Of a DNA stretch of 56,440 bases, positions 1 to 12,593 are shown in pieces (position 1 is the stretch's first letter; each line of letters opens with the position of its first letter). Where the stretch lies: NCBI GenBank assembly GCA_002221725.1, contig NJFT01000251.1, forward strand, positions 1 to 56,440, in the 5' to 3' direction. Origin of the DNA: Scedosporium boydii (taxonomy: Eukaryota; Ascomycota; Sordariomycetes; Microascales; Microascaceae). The translations under genes were made by a program, and so were the position numbers. The notes beneath the pieces were generated by a model. The model ran no database searches and was not told where the DNA came from. It worked only from the letters and a program-made list of their open reading frames with translations.

Positions 1-1145
1 CTATCTTAGTTTTGTGAGCTTCATGAGGTCCCATGCTGGGAAGTAACCACTATAAAAAGAAAACAAAACCAGGGGCGGGGGAGGAGGAGGGGGCAACACA
101 ATAACACACAGTTGAGGATGGCTACTATTAAGCGTTTTCACCGACCGCGGCCTAGCAGATGAAGGAGACACAAGACAACTGCTTCTATGAGTGAGTGCTT
201 ACGTATTATTTTATATTCACTGCCCTTTTCTATATAGTGCAACGTCCTTTTGTTATTGGAGATACCGTTTTGTCTTCTCTTTTTCATTTTCCCCTTTTTA
301 TCAATTGGCGGGTATGGGAACGGTATGCTGGGTAGTGGAGGCAAATGAGTGCTTGGATTGCCATCAAAATGGAACCACGACGCGCCTAATCGCATACAAT
401 TGGAATCACGGCTCGGATAGACAACTTGACGCATGTCGACTAGTTTGTGGGCATATCGAGGGATATAGAACGTGACAGGAGTAGGCAGAGAGTTGATGTA
501 GAGCTGTCGAGTTTCTAGCCATGAGGCCCGTATGTTCTAAAGTGTAAGGCCAAGGTGTGGAACATCTAACCTTACAAATCATAGAGAATTTGCACCAATG
601 ATTCCGTGTAACCTTAAGCACAAATCAGCACCAAGATTACTTCGTATTCGGGCCCAAGAAAGAGAAGAAGAAAATTTAAGGCTGAATATCCGTGGCTAGG
701 AGCGAGTGGTAATATTAATCAAGTAGACCAAGTTCACCAGTTGAAAGAAACAATGTTCCCAGGAAGATCCAGGTCAATCCCAGGGGTAGTCACATTGCCA
801 AGCCCTGATTCCCGATGCGGCGCACTCCAAATCGTAGTAGTACATAAATATTGCTGCTCCTTCATACCTCCATATTACGTCCCGATTAATCTATATTCAC
901 CCCGTTATCCGAAATAGTACTCGCCAATCATAGACCATTTGGGTCGAAGCCCCCTGGGCATGCAGGTTCCGCGTGACATTATCACGTCGCTAGCAGGCGC
1001 ATCTCGCACGCATGTTCCCTGCCAGCGTGTGCAGTAATCGCCAAGGGTCCTCAGCCCTGCTCAAAACAAGTCAATCCGTCGCTGGCTGGAATAATAGTCC
1101 CCGCCACGCCTTTTCCCCCCCTTCTCAGTGATAACTGCTCTCACG
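1..1145. other. gene-free 5' flank
   Basis: I see no convincing coding exon here. Short open frames on both strands have no recognisable domain and no good splice continuation. A purine-rich G/A tract lies near position 70-95. A pyrimidine-rich stretch just before 1128 is typical of a fungal core promoter for the following gene. Confidence 0.6.
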
Positions 1146-4100
1146 ATGGAAGCCGTAGGGGTTACTGCGGCGACGATTCAGATCCTCGCAAATCTAGGAA
1201 AGGCCGTCCTCTCGCTCCAGGGTGTCATTCGCGAGATCCAGCACATCGACGAGACAACAGCATATTTCGAGCAAGAGCTCGACGCTTTCCAGTTCACGCT
1301 CGTCGTCTTCTCCGCCGAGCTCCGAGGACAGGCATGGGGCCTTCAAACGCCGGCCTGGTGTCAACCCGACGTGATTGACCGGCTGTTCGCGAATGCCATG
1401 TCGACCTTCAGTAAGCTCGAGTATATATTCACCGACATCAAGAAGCAGAGGACGAGCGTACAAAAGTTGCGCGAGTACTACCGCGCCAAGCAATACGAAG
1501 ATGAGGTTCGCGTCCTGCGCCAGCATGTCAGCACGTATATGTCGACCCTCACTCTCCCGGTTCTGCTTCTAGCGAGGTATGTGCATCAGCTCAGCCCCGC
1601 ATTCGCATTCGTGTGCTGCCCATCTTAGATTGACCACCAATCTAGCCAGCGTAGCATATCAACAAACGCTCCAGTAGACCAAGCCAGTTTATCCGTGAGC
1701 CTTCAGGCTTTCGCGGACAGATTGGGTAGATTGGAAGATACAATACAGGGACTTCAACCGTCTCAGCAGCCTGCTGTAACAAACTAGGAGAGCTTAGACC
1801 CGCAAAGCCCGGAATCCCTAGCCCCAATAACCAAAACGCCGACCTACACGCCGAGTTGGCTGGTTGAATCTCACGAGCTGGTCACCATCGCTCGAACTAT
1901 GATTACTAGTATAACTGAGGTGGCCGCCTCGACGGCGGCATCATCGCACTGGCATTCCCGCGGACCAGACAGATACCGTCCCGTCCCAGGTCCGAACCCT
2001 GCCGTAAGCGTTAAAGCCGGGGCAGTAATTGACGATAGTCTCTCGGTTATCGGGATTCCGCTCTCCAACGCTCGAAAAAACGACATCACGTCCTGGACGG
2101 CCTCTGTGAACCCCGCTCCGGATGCGGAGGCGGCACTAGCGCGGGCGAAGGTAGAGGCTGACAACCACGGCCGTGGGTCGGCTTCGGAGCTTCTTCGTTC
2201 GAACCCCACCATAAACGAAGATATCAACCAGAGAAGAATCCGGCACGCCTTAGAATCAATTCAGAAGAGAGACTTGCTCGCCGCAGCCGAGCTGCTCGGC
2301 GAATGTAGCGAGGGTCTAGAGAGCCCCGCCGGGGCGATGGCATGCAAGAAGTTGGTATCTGGTCTGTACTCCGGGACTTCGTCCCGCGTAAGTAGCGACC
2401 ATCTGGCCACCATCGATCGTATCTCAGCCCGTCATCCTCGACTCGCACTGGAATTAGCAGAGATTCGGCTTGAAAAGGTCCGCGACATGCTGTCGAGGAG
2501 AAAGCCTCATGACGCCCACCAGATTCTACAGGCCTACCTACCCGATCCTGAGCAAGCGAGCGGCGTGGTATCGCCACTCTCGAACCTGCCTCCTTGGATG
2601 TCGCGCAAGATTCTCAGGGCATTGGCTATTGCTATGGCCCATTCAGGTGTTTTTAACCCGCAGGCTGCGCGCCTTTTCACGCAACTGAGTCAATCCGCCG
2701 AGTCCCAGGCTGCCGAAAAGGCAGAATATCTCCACTGGCTGGGAATCTGCGACCTAGCTATGGGCTCCCCAGGTGCCGCTTACGACCACGCCAAGAGCGC
2801 ATTTGAGATCAGGGCATCCATCAACCCGGAGCCAGACCCGAAGACGACCTCTTCCCAGTTGCTCGTCGCGCTTTGCAGACACAGACAAAAACACGCGGAT
2901 TTCAACGTATGGGTAGATATGTTGGGGCCTAAGTGCTTCTGGGCAGCTGATGTGGCCATAGCATCCAACAAGGAGACTAGAGTCATTCTTACCGACCTAA
3001 TAGTGCATCTTCTACGGACAAGATATACGTACACCCTGCCTCCTGCGATGTATCCCGAACTTCAGCCCTGCTGGACTTGCATCAGACGAAGCTTGCTCCG
3101 GACGGAGATACTCTCTATCGCGTACGTCCCAAGTCAAACCCTCTGCGACAACCATCAGAAGACGCAGTGGCCCGGCAATTCCACTCACATGGCAATCTCC
3201 GCCTTACACTACCTCTCAGCGTCTACTGCGGTCTTGCCGGAATGGGGCGATCTCTGGAACACTTCGAAAACCGAAGGCGCCAAGCGCTCCATCGGCGCGT
3301 TCCAAGGTCCCAACTATTACCCCACAAAGATGAAAAATGTCACCTCAGGTCGGGTGTCGCCGATGACCCTAGCGATTGTTGGCGGGAACTCAGCCGCCAT
3401 ACAGCATTTCCTTACCCATGAAGACCTCGATATCCGAAGGTGCAATGTCCCAGGCGTCCTTCTATCTGTCATTAGCTTTCTAGCGAAATACAATGAACCT
3501 CTCAGGCTTGTCGAGACGCAACAAAATGCTCTCCGCACCTTCGTGTCTCTCTCATCAGAAAGGATGACTGGGACTCTGCTCATTCCGCCAAACCTCGCGG
3601 ACCAATTACTCTTCAACGGGGTCGCCTTGCTGAATGTCGTATTGGCCGAGGCCGGTCCTTCACTGACCATTGAGGTTGCCGAGAACCGAGATACAGCGCT
3701 CCCGCTGCTACATTACGCAGCGCAAAAATTTGACCCCAAGTACACCGCGGGCGTGACCTTGGTTTTCTCTCGTGCCCAAGCTCTGAGCCTACCCTCTGGC
3801 CCAGAGGGATTCACTCCACTCCACGCAGTGATCAACGCCGCGTGCATTTTTGACGATGCAGCAGCGGAAAACGGTCGTCAGATCGTTGCATCTCCGGAGC
3901 AAGTCCGGGCGGCAATCGAAGCGAAGATATCAACTCTCATCCAGGCCGGAGCTGACCTCACAGCTCTTGATTCGAGCGGCAGGACACCCTGCAGGTTGGC
4001 AAGAGAGGGACGAATCTGGATGTCGCGTGAAGTATACCAGACTCTTGATTGCGGGTCGTCAGCCTGCCCGAATATCCCTTCGTCCTTCGAATCGGGACTC

Positions 4101-4148
4101 TTAAGTTCTCGTCTAAAACGGCTACTCCGGTCTTCTTCGCGACAATGA
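1146..4148 (+). CDS. Ankyrin-containing protein with fungal STAND-type N-terminal domain
   Basis: Predicted 946 aa in three exons: 1146-1576, 1646-1694 and 1788-4148. The N-terminus (MEAVGVTAATIQIL..., residues about 1-140) resembles the fungal N-terminal domain found at the front of STAND/NLR-like proteins (PigL_N type): helical, with alternating hydrophobic and acidic residues. No NB-ARC or NACHT P-loop follows. The middle (about 250-600) is helical and repeat-like. The C-terminal third holds degenerate ankyrin repeats (GFTPLHAVINAA near 3810-3850; LIQAGADLTALDSSGRTP near 3935-3990). The start is the first ATG of the frame. The second intron is needed: without it an in-frame TAG at 1785 would cut the protein to about 190 aa; donor GTGAGC at 1695 and acceptor CTAG at 1787 restore one frame in phase 0. 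Function is unknown; a signalling or self/non-self role is only inferred from the family. Confidence 0.75.
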
Positions 4149-4743
4149 CAAGCTGATGAGCTGTAGCTGCTACAAAATGTGAGATTGGTTGAGAGCAACG
4201 AGGACCGTGGCCGCTATATTTGTTTAAGCTACTGCCGCGGCGACACCATTAACATCTGACTTACCAACGACCAATATGAGTCTACACCAAAGGAATCGCC
4301 TAGGCTATGATTTCCCGGAACTACCGCGATTCCATTGGCTACCGGTGATGCACGCGAAACGGGTCAGATATTGGAATCGCCTGTACCGAAAAGCTTGGTG
4401 GGGGTGTCATTGCGTACTCGTCGGATTTCGGGCTTGAGGAGTCAACGGCGAGACAATGGCCTTTTAGGCCTTGCCTGACTTATTTTAAATTTGGAAGTTT
4501 TCTTCCTCAGTCTCAGGGAGTGATATCTCTTTCTAGACAGACAAGTTCAGCTCTGGTCTTACCCTTTTTCTTTTTCTTTTTTGGGGGGTGGGGGGTTTCT
4601 CCTTAACCACCTGTCTACCTAGGTACGCAAGTTATCTTGCGCATTCAGCAGCACATGATTAAGGCATAAGATACACTTGGTGAACGACGAAATCTAGATT
4701 GTTTTTCAACTAGGTTCTATCACGATTCGAGGTGCAAGAAAGT
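4149..4743. other. intergenic, convergent 3' ends
   Basis: Tail-to-tail space between the ankyrin gene (+) and the monooxygenase gene (-). It contains a T-rich and G-rich run around 4565-4600 (ttttggggggtggggggt). No exon was seen. Confidence 0.6.
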
Positions 4744-7052
4744 CTACACCTTGAGGAATGGATCATCCAAGTACCAAACTGGATTCCCGTCCTCCTCGGT
4801 CTCAACCACGGTGTATCCGTTTCCGAAGTATTGATAACGGTTACCGCTTCGGTAAATGATCTCGAAATCCTCATAACGCGGCGTCTTTAGAGCCTCGAAA
4901 TAGTGGAGGCGCGAGCCAGGCCAGATGGCGGTTACCGGCCCATTCTTTTTCCCATTCTTAAACCATGAACTGCATCGAGCCGACCAGACCAACCGTCGCA
5001 TGAGGGTATGGGTATGCTGGAAGAAGTCGCGCACGCATTCCGGCTTGGGACTGACAGCCTTGATGTTCTCTCGCTGCATCTTGTCGATGACCTGGAAGAT
5101 GTACCGCGTATGCCATTCGATGATGGGAAGAAACGAGGAATGGCTTGCGGGACCGTTCGGGCCGAGTACCACTGATTTACGTTAGTTAGAGGGGCAGGAA
5201 GAAATTGGGGAAGGTTTGCAAAGGTTTGCATCGGGGTTCTTGGAAGTGCTCACAAAAGAAGTTTGGGTAGTCGTCAACCATGATCGATAGGTATCCCCGA
5301 GGAAAGTCGCCAAATCGCTCTTTCAGAGAGAGACCTCCGCGCCCAATCACTTCATATGGCGGCGCAAAAGATGCGTCAAATCCTGTTGCGCAGATGACGA
5401 CATCGACGCTGTGTTCGTGGCCATTATCATCGATAACACCGGTTTCGGTAAATCGTGCGGCGGAGGAAGTGACAACTTGGACGTCTTCCTTCGTAAGTGA
5501 CTCGAGGTAGCCAGATCCCGGAGTCATGCGGCGGCAACCTAGTGCGAAGTGCGGGACGAGATGCTGTGCCAAGGGCTCGTTGTTGAGCTGCTGTTTCATC
5601 TGCTCTGTGATCATGTTTCGAGTTTGTTCCTGGTCCTGACTGAAGGAATGATTCTAAAGGTACGATTAGGATGCGAACGGGTAGCAGCTGTCGAGAAAGA
5701 AGAGGGAGCCTACTAATGTGAACCGCTTGTTCAATTCACCCTCAAGATCCCGGCAATACTTGTCGTACTCCTCGGAGTCTTCTTTGAAGGATTTGATCTG
5801 CTCTTCGGTATCTAAGCCCGTATGCTAGTCAGAAAAGATTAAGAAATTCACGGGCTGAGAATATTTGCCCCCGAGTGCAATGATATGGATGGAATATTAC
5901 ACTTGAAGTTGGTTCCACCGGGACCTGCAAACTTGACGCCAAATCCCATTGTAATCCAAACGGGAGATCGCAGAAACGCAATCAACTTCCCGACAGCTGA
6001 ATTTCATTCGCAGGATTAACGATTAGCCCCCTTATCACATCATAGGCACCGGCGGGGAACGTTGGACATACTTGGCTGGATGCTGGGAACGATCTGCACC
6101 GCTGACGAACCTCCGCCGACAACGGCCACTGTCTTTCCAGATAGATCATAATCTGCATCCCAGTTGGCGCTATGCATCAGTTTGCCTTTGAAAATGTCTA
6201 TCCCTGGGATTTCAGGATACTTCCAAGAGCTGTTTGTCCCATGTTAGCTCCTTGGTGATTCATGTACATACACACTGGCCTAATACTGGATGATAGGGGA
6301 CTCACTTGAGGACACCGGTGCCGTTAATCAGAATATCACACTCGTCGGTGATTTCGCCTCCGTCGGGCGCAGTAATTGAGAGTTTCCATAGCCCCGCCTC
6401 TTCATCCCACCGGGCCGACTTGACGCGGTGAGAGAACTTGATGTACTTCTCCAAATCATACTTGACTGCCACGTCCTTGAAGTATTTCCAGATTTCGGGG
6501 CTCGGTGAGTAGTAGTGGGACCACTCGGGATTTCGCGCCCAGGCGAATTGGCTACAGGAAGAAGAAAAGGACCCTCGTGGTTAGCAAAAATGTGGAGATA
6601 TTATTGTTATCACATTTCTGAATTGGCATGAACTGAGGGGCGAGACTATCGCCGCTGATTTTGGACGGCTAAAGACGGGGTGATGTGGTAGGAGGACTCC
6701 CAACGCATAAGAAGCCTTGAACATACTAGCTGTGACTGGGAATGTCACAAGTGCACCCTGGATATCGGTTCTCGAGCCAGGTACCCCCTATATCGGCGTT
6801 CTTTTCGTAGATCTGCAGTGTCACGTTCTGCAGCAATCTCTCGGACTTGTAGGCAACTTCCAGCCCAGTCGCGCCAGCGCCGACACAAATCGCCCGAAGA
6901 GCACGTTTCTTGAATATTGGCTCTTCAGTGATGGTGTAATTACCAAAACTGCGGTTATACCATTCATTGTCGTGCTTGAACTCGGAGAGAGCCTTTTCGA
7001 GGGCTTCTGGGTCGGGTCCGAAGGAAGAGACGGGCACAGTCGATGGTGACAT
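4744..7052 (-). CDS. Baeyer-Villiger-type flavin monooxygenase
   Basis: Predicted 583 aa, seven exons (6727-7052, 6306-6551, 6072-6229, 5901-5996, 5714-5811, 5254-5653, 4744-5171), all joining in frame. The enzyme should use FAD, NADPH and O2 to insert oxygen next to a carbonyl. Visible motifs: N-terminal FAD site CVGAGATGLE; GGTWLENRYPGCTCD after it; the type I BVMO fingerprint FxGxxxHxxxW as FKGKLMHSANWD around 6160-6190; second nucleotide site VVGGGSSAVQ; late GCRRLTPG-like GCRRMTPG and ATGFD. Length is normal for the family. It is divergent from the Zn2Cys6 regulator across a 1.1-kb shared promoter and heads a cluster with esterase, SDRs and a permease, which suggests ketone breakdown rather than a biosynthetic tailoring role. 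The substrate cannot be read from sequence. The donor of exon 4 (GTAATA) was chosen because it gives KYTEEQIK in frame. Confidence 0.92.
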
Positions 7053-8149
7053 GGTAGGCAGGATGATAATGGATGGTAGACAAGAACTCTGTTTTGAAGG
7101 AATAGAATTTGGTTGAGGAGGGGAGATTGAAATGGAATGATAGCTCAAATTCACCTCGAATAAAACCCCAAGAGCATTCTCTGTTCTCGAAAGATCACAC
7201 ACATACGTATTTCGCAACCCGTATTATAGTCTTCGAGGAGCAAGTAGATACTAATTAAGTGGCATACACCCTTTTTACGCGGAGGGCCTGAAGTCTTCAG
7301 CCGCGGCTCAGGAGGGAGCAGGAACCGTCGAATCCAAGTCCGGCATACACGCAAATGTTCTCAGGGGAAGTTCTCCACCATTTGCTCTCTTTTACCGAAA
7401 TGGGGCTACACTGGGGAACGATGCTACATTGCTGCTTTTGGAGATTCAACACAGCACTCAACGTTCTGAGCAAGACTGAAGACGGAAAACTGTACGGAGG
7501 GTGTTGTTTCCACGGATAGGAACAACCTTGAATCTACTGTAGCAGTTGCCAAGAGTTAACATCGTTAGACTCCTCGGATATATTGTGACACATAATACCG
7601 TGGAATAACGATAGGTCCTTATCTACAAGCGTAAAGTGCGAAGTGCCAAGGATGATGCATCCGACTGGACCGAAGCCATCCCATCGAGCCAACCAGGATC
7701 TGTTTTCATCCGCGGATAGTTCGGGCGTATGGTCTTCCCCGCAACTTTCCTAGGTTGTCAATCGCCATTCCAGCACGAACCTCCATCTACCGACCATCAC
7801 TAATTCATGCTAGTGCATTCGTCTTCCCCGCACTCCCCCACACTTTCTGAGTATGGGGAAAAGAAGGGGTTCGGTGACATTGCAGAGAACCAGCTTCCAT
7901 CAAGGAGTCAAAGCTTCTTGAGATCAGTACATTAGTGTAGTGCCCAAGTCACGCCTCAGGTCTATTACTTTTTCTGGTCTAGGCGCCCAGCGCGCGCTGG
8001 GATGCGCAGCGTCCGTATTGGTCTTGCTGACCCTGAGTTCCTTTGGAGATTTCACGCCGCTTTCTTCCCTTCCTAGCCGCTGATAGCTCCTGCCATCTTG
8101 AAGTTTTACTATCAACTACTACGGTTATTTCTAATACGCCATTAAAAAG
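7053..8149. promoter_or_regulatory. bidirectional promoter, monooxygenase / Zn2Cys6 regulator
   Basis: A 1.1-kb region between two divergent starts with no exon of its own. It holds a CCGCGG site and several other CGG triplets, as expected for control by a Zn2Cys6 protein. The shared control of both genes is inferred. Confidence 0.55.
7301..7306. promoter_or_regulatory. CCGCGG palindrome, candidate Zn2Cys6 operator
   Basis: Inverted CGG triplets with no spacer, in the context CAGCCGCGGCTCAGG. Zn2Cys6 dimers bind paired CGG triplets; the same hexamer recurs in other promoters of this cluster (12852, 16668, 18379, 18400). Confidence 0.3.
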
Positions 8150-11100
8150 ATGGCATCGACGCGTGTTACACCGTCAGAATCCCCATCCGATTGTACGGGA
8201 ATAGTACTGGCCCATTCGAGTTCGTGCAGATCGCCTGAACCGATTTTAGATGGGAACCGGGTAGACACTCATCGTCGAGCGAGGAAGCGTGCCGCACTTG
8301 CCTGCCAATCCTGTCGCGAAAGAAAAGTTCGGTGTAATGTCGTCCACTCCGGACCACCCTGCATCAATTGTGTGGAAGACGGCACTCCATGCCGGATCGT
8401 CGCTCGCGGCAGAGGCATACAACGATTAAGGTAAGGAGAGGACCGATTTCGTCGTTTCCGCATGAAAGCGGTGTCTGAGTGGGCTGTATTCACCTATTTC
8501 CTCCGTACAGATTGGCCAAGATCCTGACCGAAGGGAATCAATCGAGCGGTTCCTCGTCGATATCAGCCATTACAACCAGGCCGGACATCCGCATTCCAAA
8601 TCGGGCTGGGGTAGAGGGCCAATCGCCACTTGATAGAACGGCAACCAAACCTGTCGCCTCGACGGAACCTTGGACCCCCGAGTCTATTTCGGGAGTGCAA
8701 TTCCAAGACGATACTTCGCCTTCCTCAAGCCCCCAAATTGAAACCGCAAGTGCCGCAGGAGACGTCGAGTCATTAGAAGGTCAACCAGACGGCCCGGCGC
8801 CTGGGGCCGTCTATTCGGCCATTCTCGACCATACAGACCGCGGCGAATCGGACGGAATAATCTACGTCGGTACGTTTAAATGACGAGGCCTTTTGTAACT
8901 CTGCAACGTCGTTACTTGATAATGTCCCCACATGCTGCCGCATATATTCTTACATTTTCGTCTCCTAGGAGAGCCGCAAGGGCTCGCCATGGTGGTTGAT
9001 ATTTGCGAACCGAACCGCGAAGCTCCGCGACGACATTATGTTGTGCCTCGTGCAGCGACGAAGGCTATTTCGTCACGCGATTTTGCAACGTTACAAGACA
9101 AAGGATGCTTCTTGCTACCAAACGAAGATATTCGACGTCGCTTGCTTCAAACATTCTTCCACCATGTCCATCCGTTCATGCCCGTCCTTGACGTTTGCGA
9201 CTTTCTCACTAGGTACAGCACGGGTGGGCCGAAGAAAGTCAACCTCCTCCTTTTCTGGAGCATCTTGTTTGCGGGGGTCAACGTGAGTTTGCCATGCTTG
9301 TGCTTCCGTACTTCGTGAAACGGCCCTCTTTTGTTGCTGTTAGTGGTAGTTTTTCTTCCCTAACATAATGGCTTGCGCATTATAGTTTCTCGACGACGAA
9401 TCAATTCGAAAGGCAGGATTTCAATCGCGCAAAATAATGAAGCAATCATTCTATAAGCGTGCAAAAGTGAGCGGGTTTCCGACCAAAATACCTTATCCCA
9501 GAGGCCTCCAGACTAAACGTTCTGCTTTCAAGGCTCTATATGACGCAGATTACGAAAAGGACAAGATCCCGTTGATTCAGTCCGTCATACTTCTTTCCTT
9601 CTGGCTTGCCGAGGAGGACGATAGAGAAGGATCTTGGCAATGGCACGGCATCGCAATCAGCCTCAGCCAGAGCATCGGCTTACACCGCAACCCCATCAGC
9701 ACGAATACGACGGTCTCCAGAATCAATTTTAATGATCAACCGCTGTCCAACGAACAGTACCGCTTGTGGCGACTCATATGGTGGATGTGCTATGTTCGGG
9801 ACGCATGGCTCTCGTTTGGTATGGGCCGCCCAATGCGCATTCATCTCGACGACTGCGACATGCCGATGCCCACCGCCGCTGACGTGAGAGCCCTATACGA
9901 TCATGTGCCATCTGAGGAAGCTGAGAGCTACCTGCCAAATGATACAAGCCACACCCTCCCAAAAATGTGGCAGGGTTTCTTTGAGTTGAGTCTTTGCCTT
10001 GGTCAGATATTGCGGACACACTATCGCGTTAGGAAAGTTGCGTCAGAAGACCCTCCTGGGCCACCAATCGCGGCGCTCATTGAGAAGGATCGCAAGGAGC
10101 TAGTAAAGTGTCGCGCAAACTTTCCGAGCGAAGAGGAATTTGATAACCGTGTTCTTCAGGCTCACTTGTACCACCTCTGTATCTATTACGAGTGAGTTCA
10201 GTTCCACCTTGCTACTTGCATCATTTTGGCTATTTGCTATTTTGGCAATCGGTTTTTGTGTGCCATAAGGTTGGTTGTCTCTGACAATTGCGATCGAAGG
10301 GCGGCGATGATTGGCCTCCATCGGCCATACGTTACTCGGAGTGGCGACAAGATCTTCATTGAGGAGGCATGGCGTCTCCGAGCCACAAGACGAGCCAAGT
10401 CAGCAGCGTCCAATATCAACAGCATATTGAACAAGAGTATTGCATCACAAACTGTTGACATCTGCCATCCAATGATGTACGAACCCAAACCAGTTAAAAT
10501 CTCACAACCCTGCCCGTAAAACGAGATGGGGGCCGACGTATGATTCCGATAGATTGTGCTAATACCGTGTTCCTTTTAGGGTTACAGCACTTATACCTGC
10601 ATTGCAGATAAACCTCCTCTGCTCCATCTCCAGCGACGCTTTAACGCGTTCGGTCGGTCGACTGCAGCTTGACATCTGTATGCTTGTCCTATCAGAACTT
10701 CGAAAGACGTATTGGGCGGCGGATTTCATATACTCCTTATTCGCCAAGGCGAGGGCAAAGCTTCTGGCCTCCGGGGCGTGGGACTCTGTACCATCTGGCA
10801 ACACTTCGCGAACCAGTGCGGTCGTGGCAGACATAAGACCTCCAATAGTGCGCCGAGGAAATACCACCGATTCACCGCAGTTGACAAGAAGAGAACTACG
10901 TATGGGAGCCTCAGACACGTCAACTACTCCCGTGGCAAATTCTACTCCTCTTAACACTATCCACGGAGCTCCTTCCCAAGCGAGGGTCCCCACGTCTGAT
11001 CTGAGGCAGGAACAAATGACATGTAACGAGGGAGGCTATCGTGGCGACACTGAGATGCAGGACGATCAAAGCGACCTCATGCAATTCGCAATAATGGATA

Positions 11101-11353
11101 TCTTCCCGGCGGGCCTAGATTTCACAGCCTGCACCAATCCGTATGGTGGAACACTCGGGCTCCCAATCACGATGCCCAGCATAACATCGTAAGTCCCCAC
11201 CCGATCTTGAATTCCGAATGCAGAAACGGGAGCTAATAGAGGAATGAGAAAAGCCGTGCTAGTACTGAGCCCCAAGATGACCTGGCTCAACTATGTGACA
11301 CTGATCTGAATGTTTATTTGGATGGTGAAGAGTTTAGTGACCTCCTCTTCTAA
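8150..11353 (+). CDS. Zn2Cys6 transcription factor (cutinase-factor-like)
   Basis: Predicted 878 aa in seven exons: 8150-8430, 8511-8869, 8969-9282, 9386-10191, 10300-10476, 10580-11188, 11263-11353. The zinc cluster has six cysteines at about residues 52, 55, 62, 71, 74 and 81 (spacing C-x2-C-x6-C-x8-C-x2-C-x6-C), preceded by a basic RRARKR stretch that can serve in DNA binding and nuclear import. The fungal transcription-factor homology domain begins near HHVHPFMPVLD and continues through ALYDADYE..., a pattern seen in cutinase transcription factor 1 relatives. The last exon adds a short acidic, hydrophobic end (VYLDGEEFSDLLF) that looks like an activation segment; it is reached only by splicing past a TAA at 11190. 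Position in the middle of the enzyme cluster makes it the likely pathway-specific regulator (inference). Confidence 0.92.
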
Positions 11354-11729
11354 TGAAGTTTCTCCCTTTTCGCTGCTCCATGTATTGTATTTTATTATAT
11401 GTTGGTGGAATTTTAGGATGGAAGCTGTTTATTACAAGCCAAGTGAAACGTTCTTGGTATCTCTTTATGAGTCGTAATTGATAGAGATACCCCGTCTTTT
11501 CGAGAGAATCAGCTCGTGACGGCGATGTAGCTTCTGAATTCGAAGCCGTACTCAGCCTATATTTACGCTGTTTGAAAGTATACTTCGTATGGCTCTGATA
11601 TTCTTTTTCCATTTATTCATAGCCGTTCTATCTCCGATCATGCCGCAAATGCTGTTGGATCTGACTGCCACTGACCTATACTTATATTTCGCGTCAAAGC
11701 CTGAATGTTGAATACAACATATCGCGATC
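11354..11729. other. convergent intergenic spacer
   Basis: A/T-rich 3' space between the regulator (+) and the first SDR gene (-). No exon was found; the short frames in it have no domain signal. Confidence 0.6.
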
Positions 11730-12593
11730 TCAACACATATTGTGTCGGCCACCATCAAGCGGCATCTTGATTCCGGTAATAAAATTAGACGCAGAACTGC
11801 AAAAGAAAACCGTAGCTCCCTTGAAGTCATCTGGATAACCCCACCGATCTGACGGGCTTCCCGAAACAACCATTCGATCAAACTCGGGCTCCTTCTCAAT
11901 ATACTTCTGGGTAAGAGGAGTGAGGATCCAACTGTCCCAAGTTTATTAGTTGTCTAAGAACAGCGGGAAAGAGAATAACGGGCTTTAGACATACCTCGGA
12001 CACAAGCAGTTAACCTGTATGTTATGTTGAGCCCACTCGTTCGCAAAGGCAGAGGTAAACTGGTTCACGGCACCCTTCGCACCAGCGTAGGCCGAAATGT
12101 TCTTAAATGCCCGGAGTGCTGCCAGCGACGAGACGTTCAGGATCTTTCCACCTTTTCCGCGGGCGATCATGCGCCGCCCTACCTCCTGTGTCATGACGTA
12201 GGTGGCAGTCATGTCGACCTTAAAGATGCGTTCGCGGAACTCATCGTCCACTTCCAGCGCGGGCCTGTGGCCACTAACACCAGCACAGTTGACAAGAATG
12301 TCGATGCTCCTGCCGTTGCGCTCCGCAATTTCTGCTACGGTTTTTCGAATAGAGTCTACCTCCGTCAAGTCGCAATCGTAGACGCTCGTCTCTACTGGTA
12401 GCTTGGCGAGTGCGTCCTTTGTGACTGTTTCCGGATCGTTGGGAATCTGAATGATTATGATATTTGCGCCCGCTTCGGCAAGCGCTATAGCCATGCAGCT
12501 GCCGATGCCGCTGTTTGCGCCAGTGATGATGGCATTCTTTCCGTCAAGACGGAATAGGTCAAGTACTGGAAGAGCCGGAGTTCTCGCTGCCAT
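11730..12593 (-). CDS. Short-chain dehydrogenase/reductase
   Basis: Predicted 266 aa from two exons (11995-12593 and 11730-11931) with a 63-nt intron. Classical SDR signatures: cofactor loop TGANSGIG near residue 25, NCAGV in the middle, and the catalytic Ser-Tyr-Lys as SSLAALRAF...SAYAGAKGA. After the splice comes the substrate-loop and C-terminal segment with GYPDDFKGA and the closing PLDGGRHN. It resembles the KduD/2-deoxygluconate dehydrogenase branch in overall pattern, but SDR substrates cannot be read from sequence. It should oxidise or reduce an alcohol/carbonyl pair with NAD(P)(H) in the cytosol. It sits between the regulator and the MFS gene; in the cluster it may process the alcohol released after ester cleavage (inference). 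Confidence 0.92.

Noticed and set aside
191..475. Open frame near the left edge with a hydrophobic start
   Set aside because: No domain, poor start context, overlapping equally long frames on the other strand; likely chance.
1871..2577. Minus-strand open frames under the ankyrin gene
   Set aside because: They are antisense shadows of a well-supported 786-codon exon.
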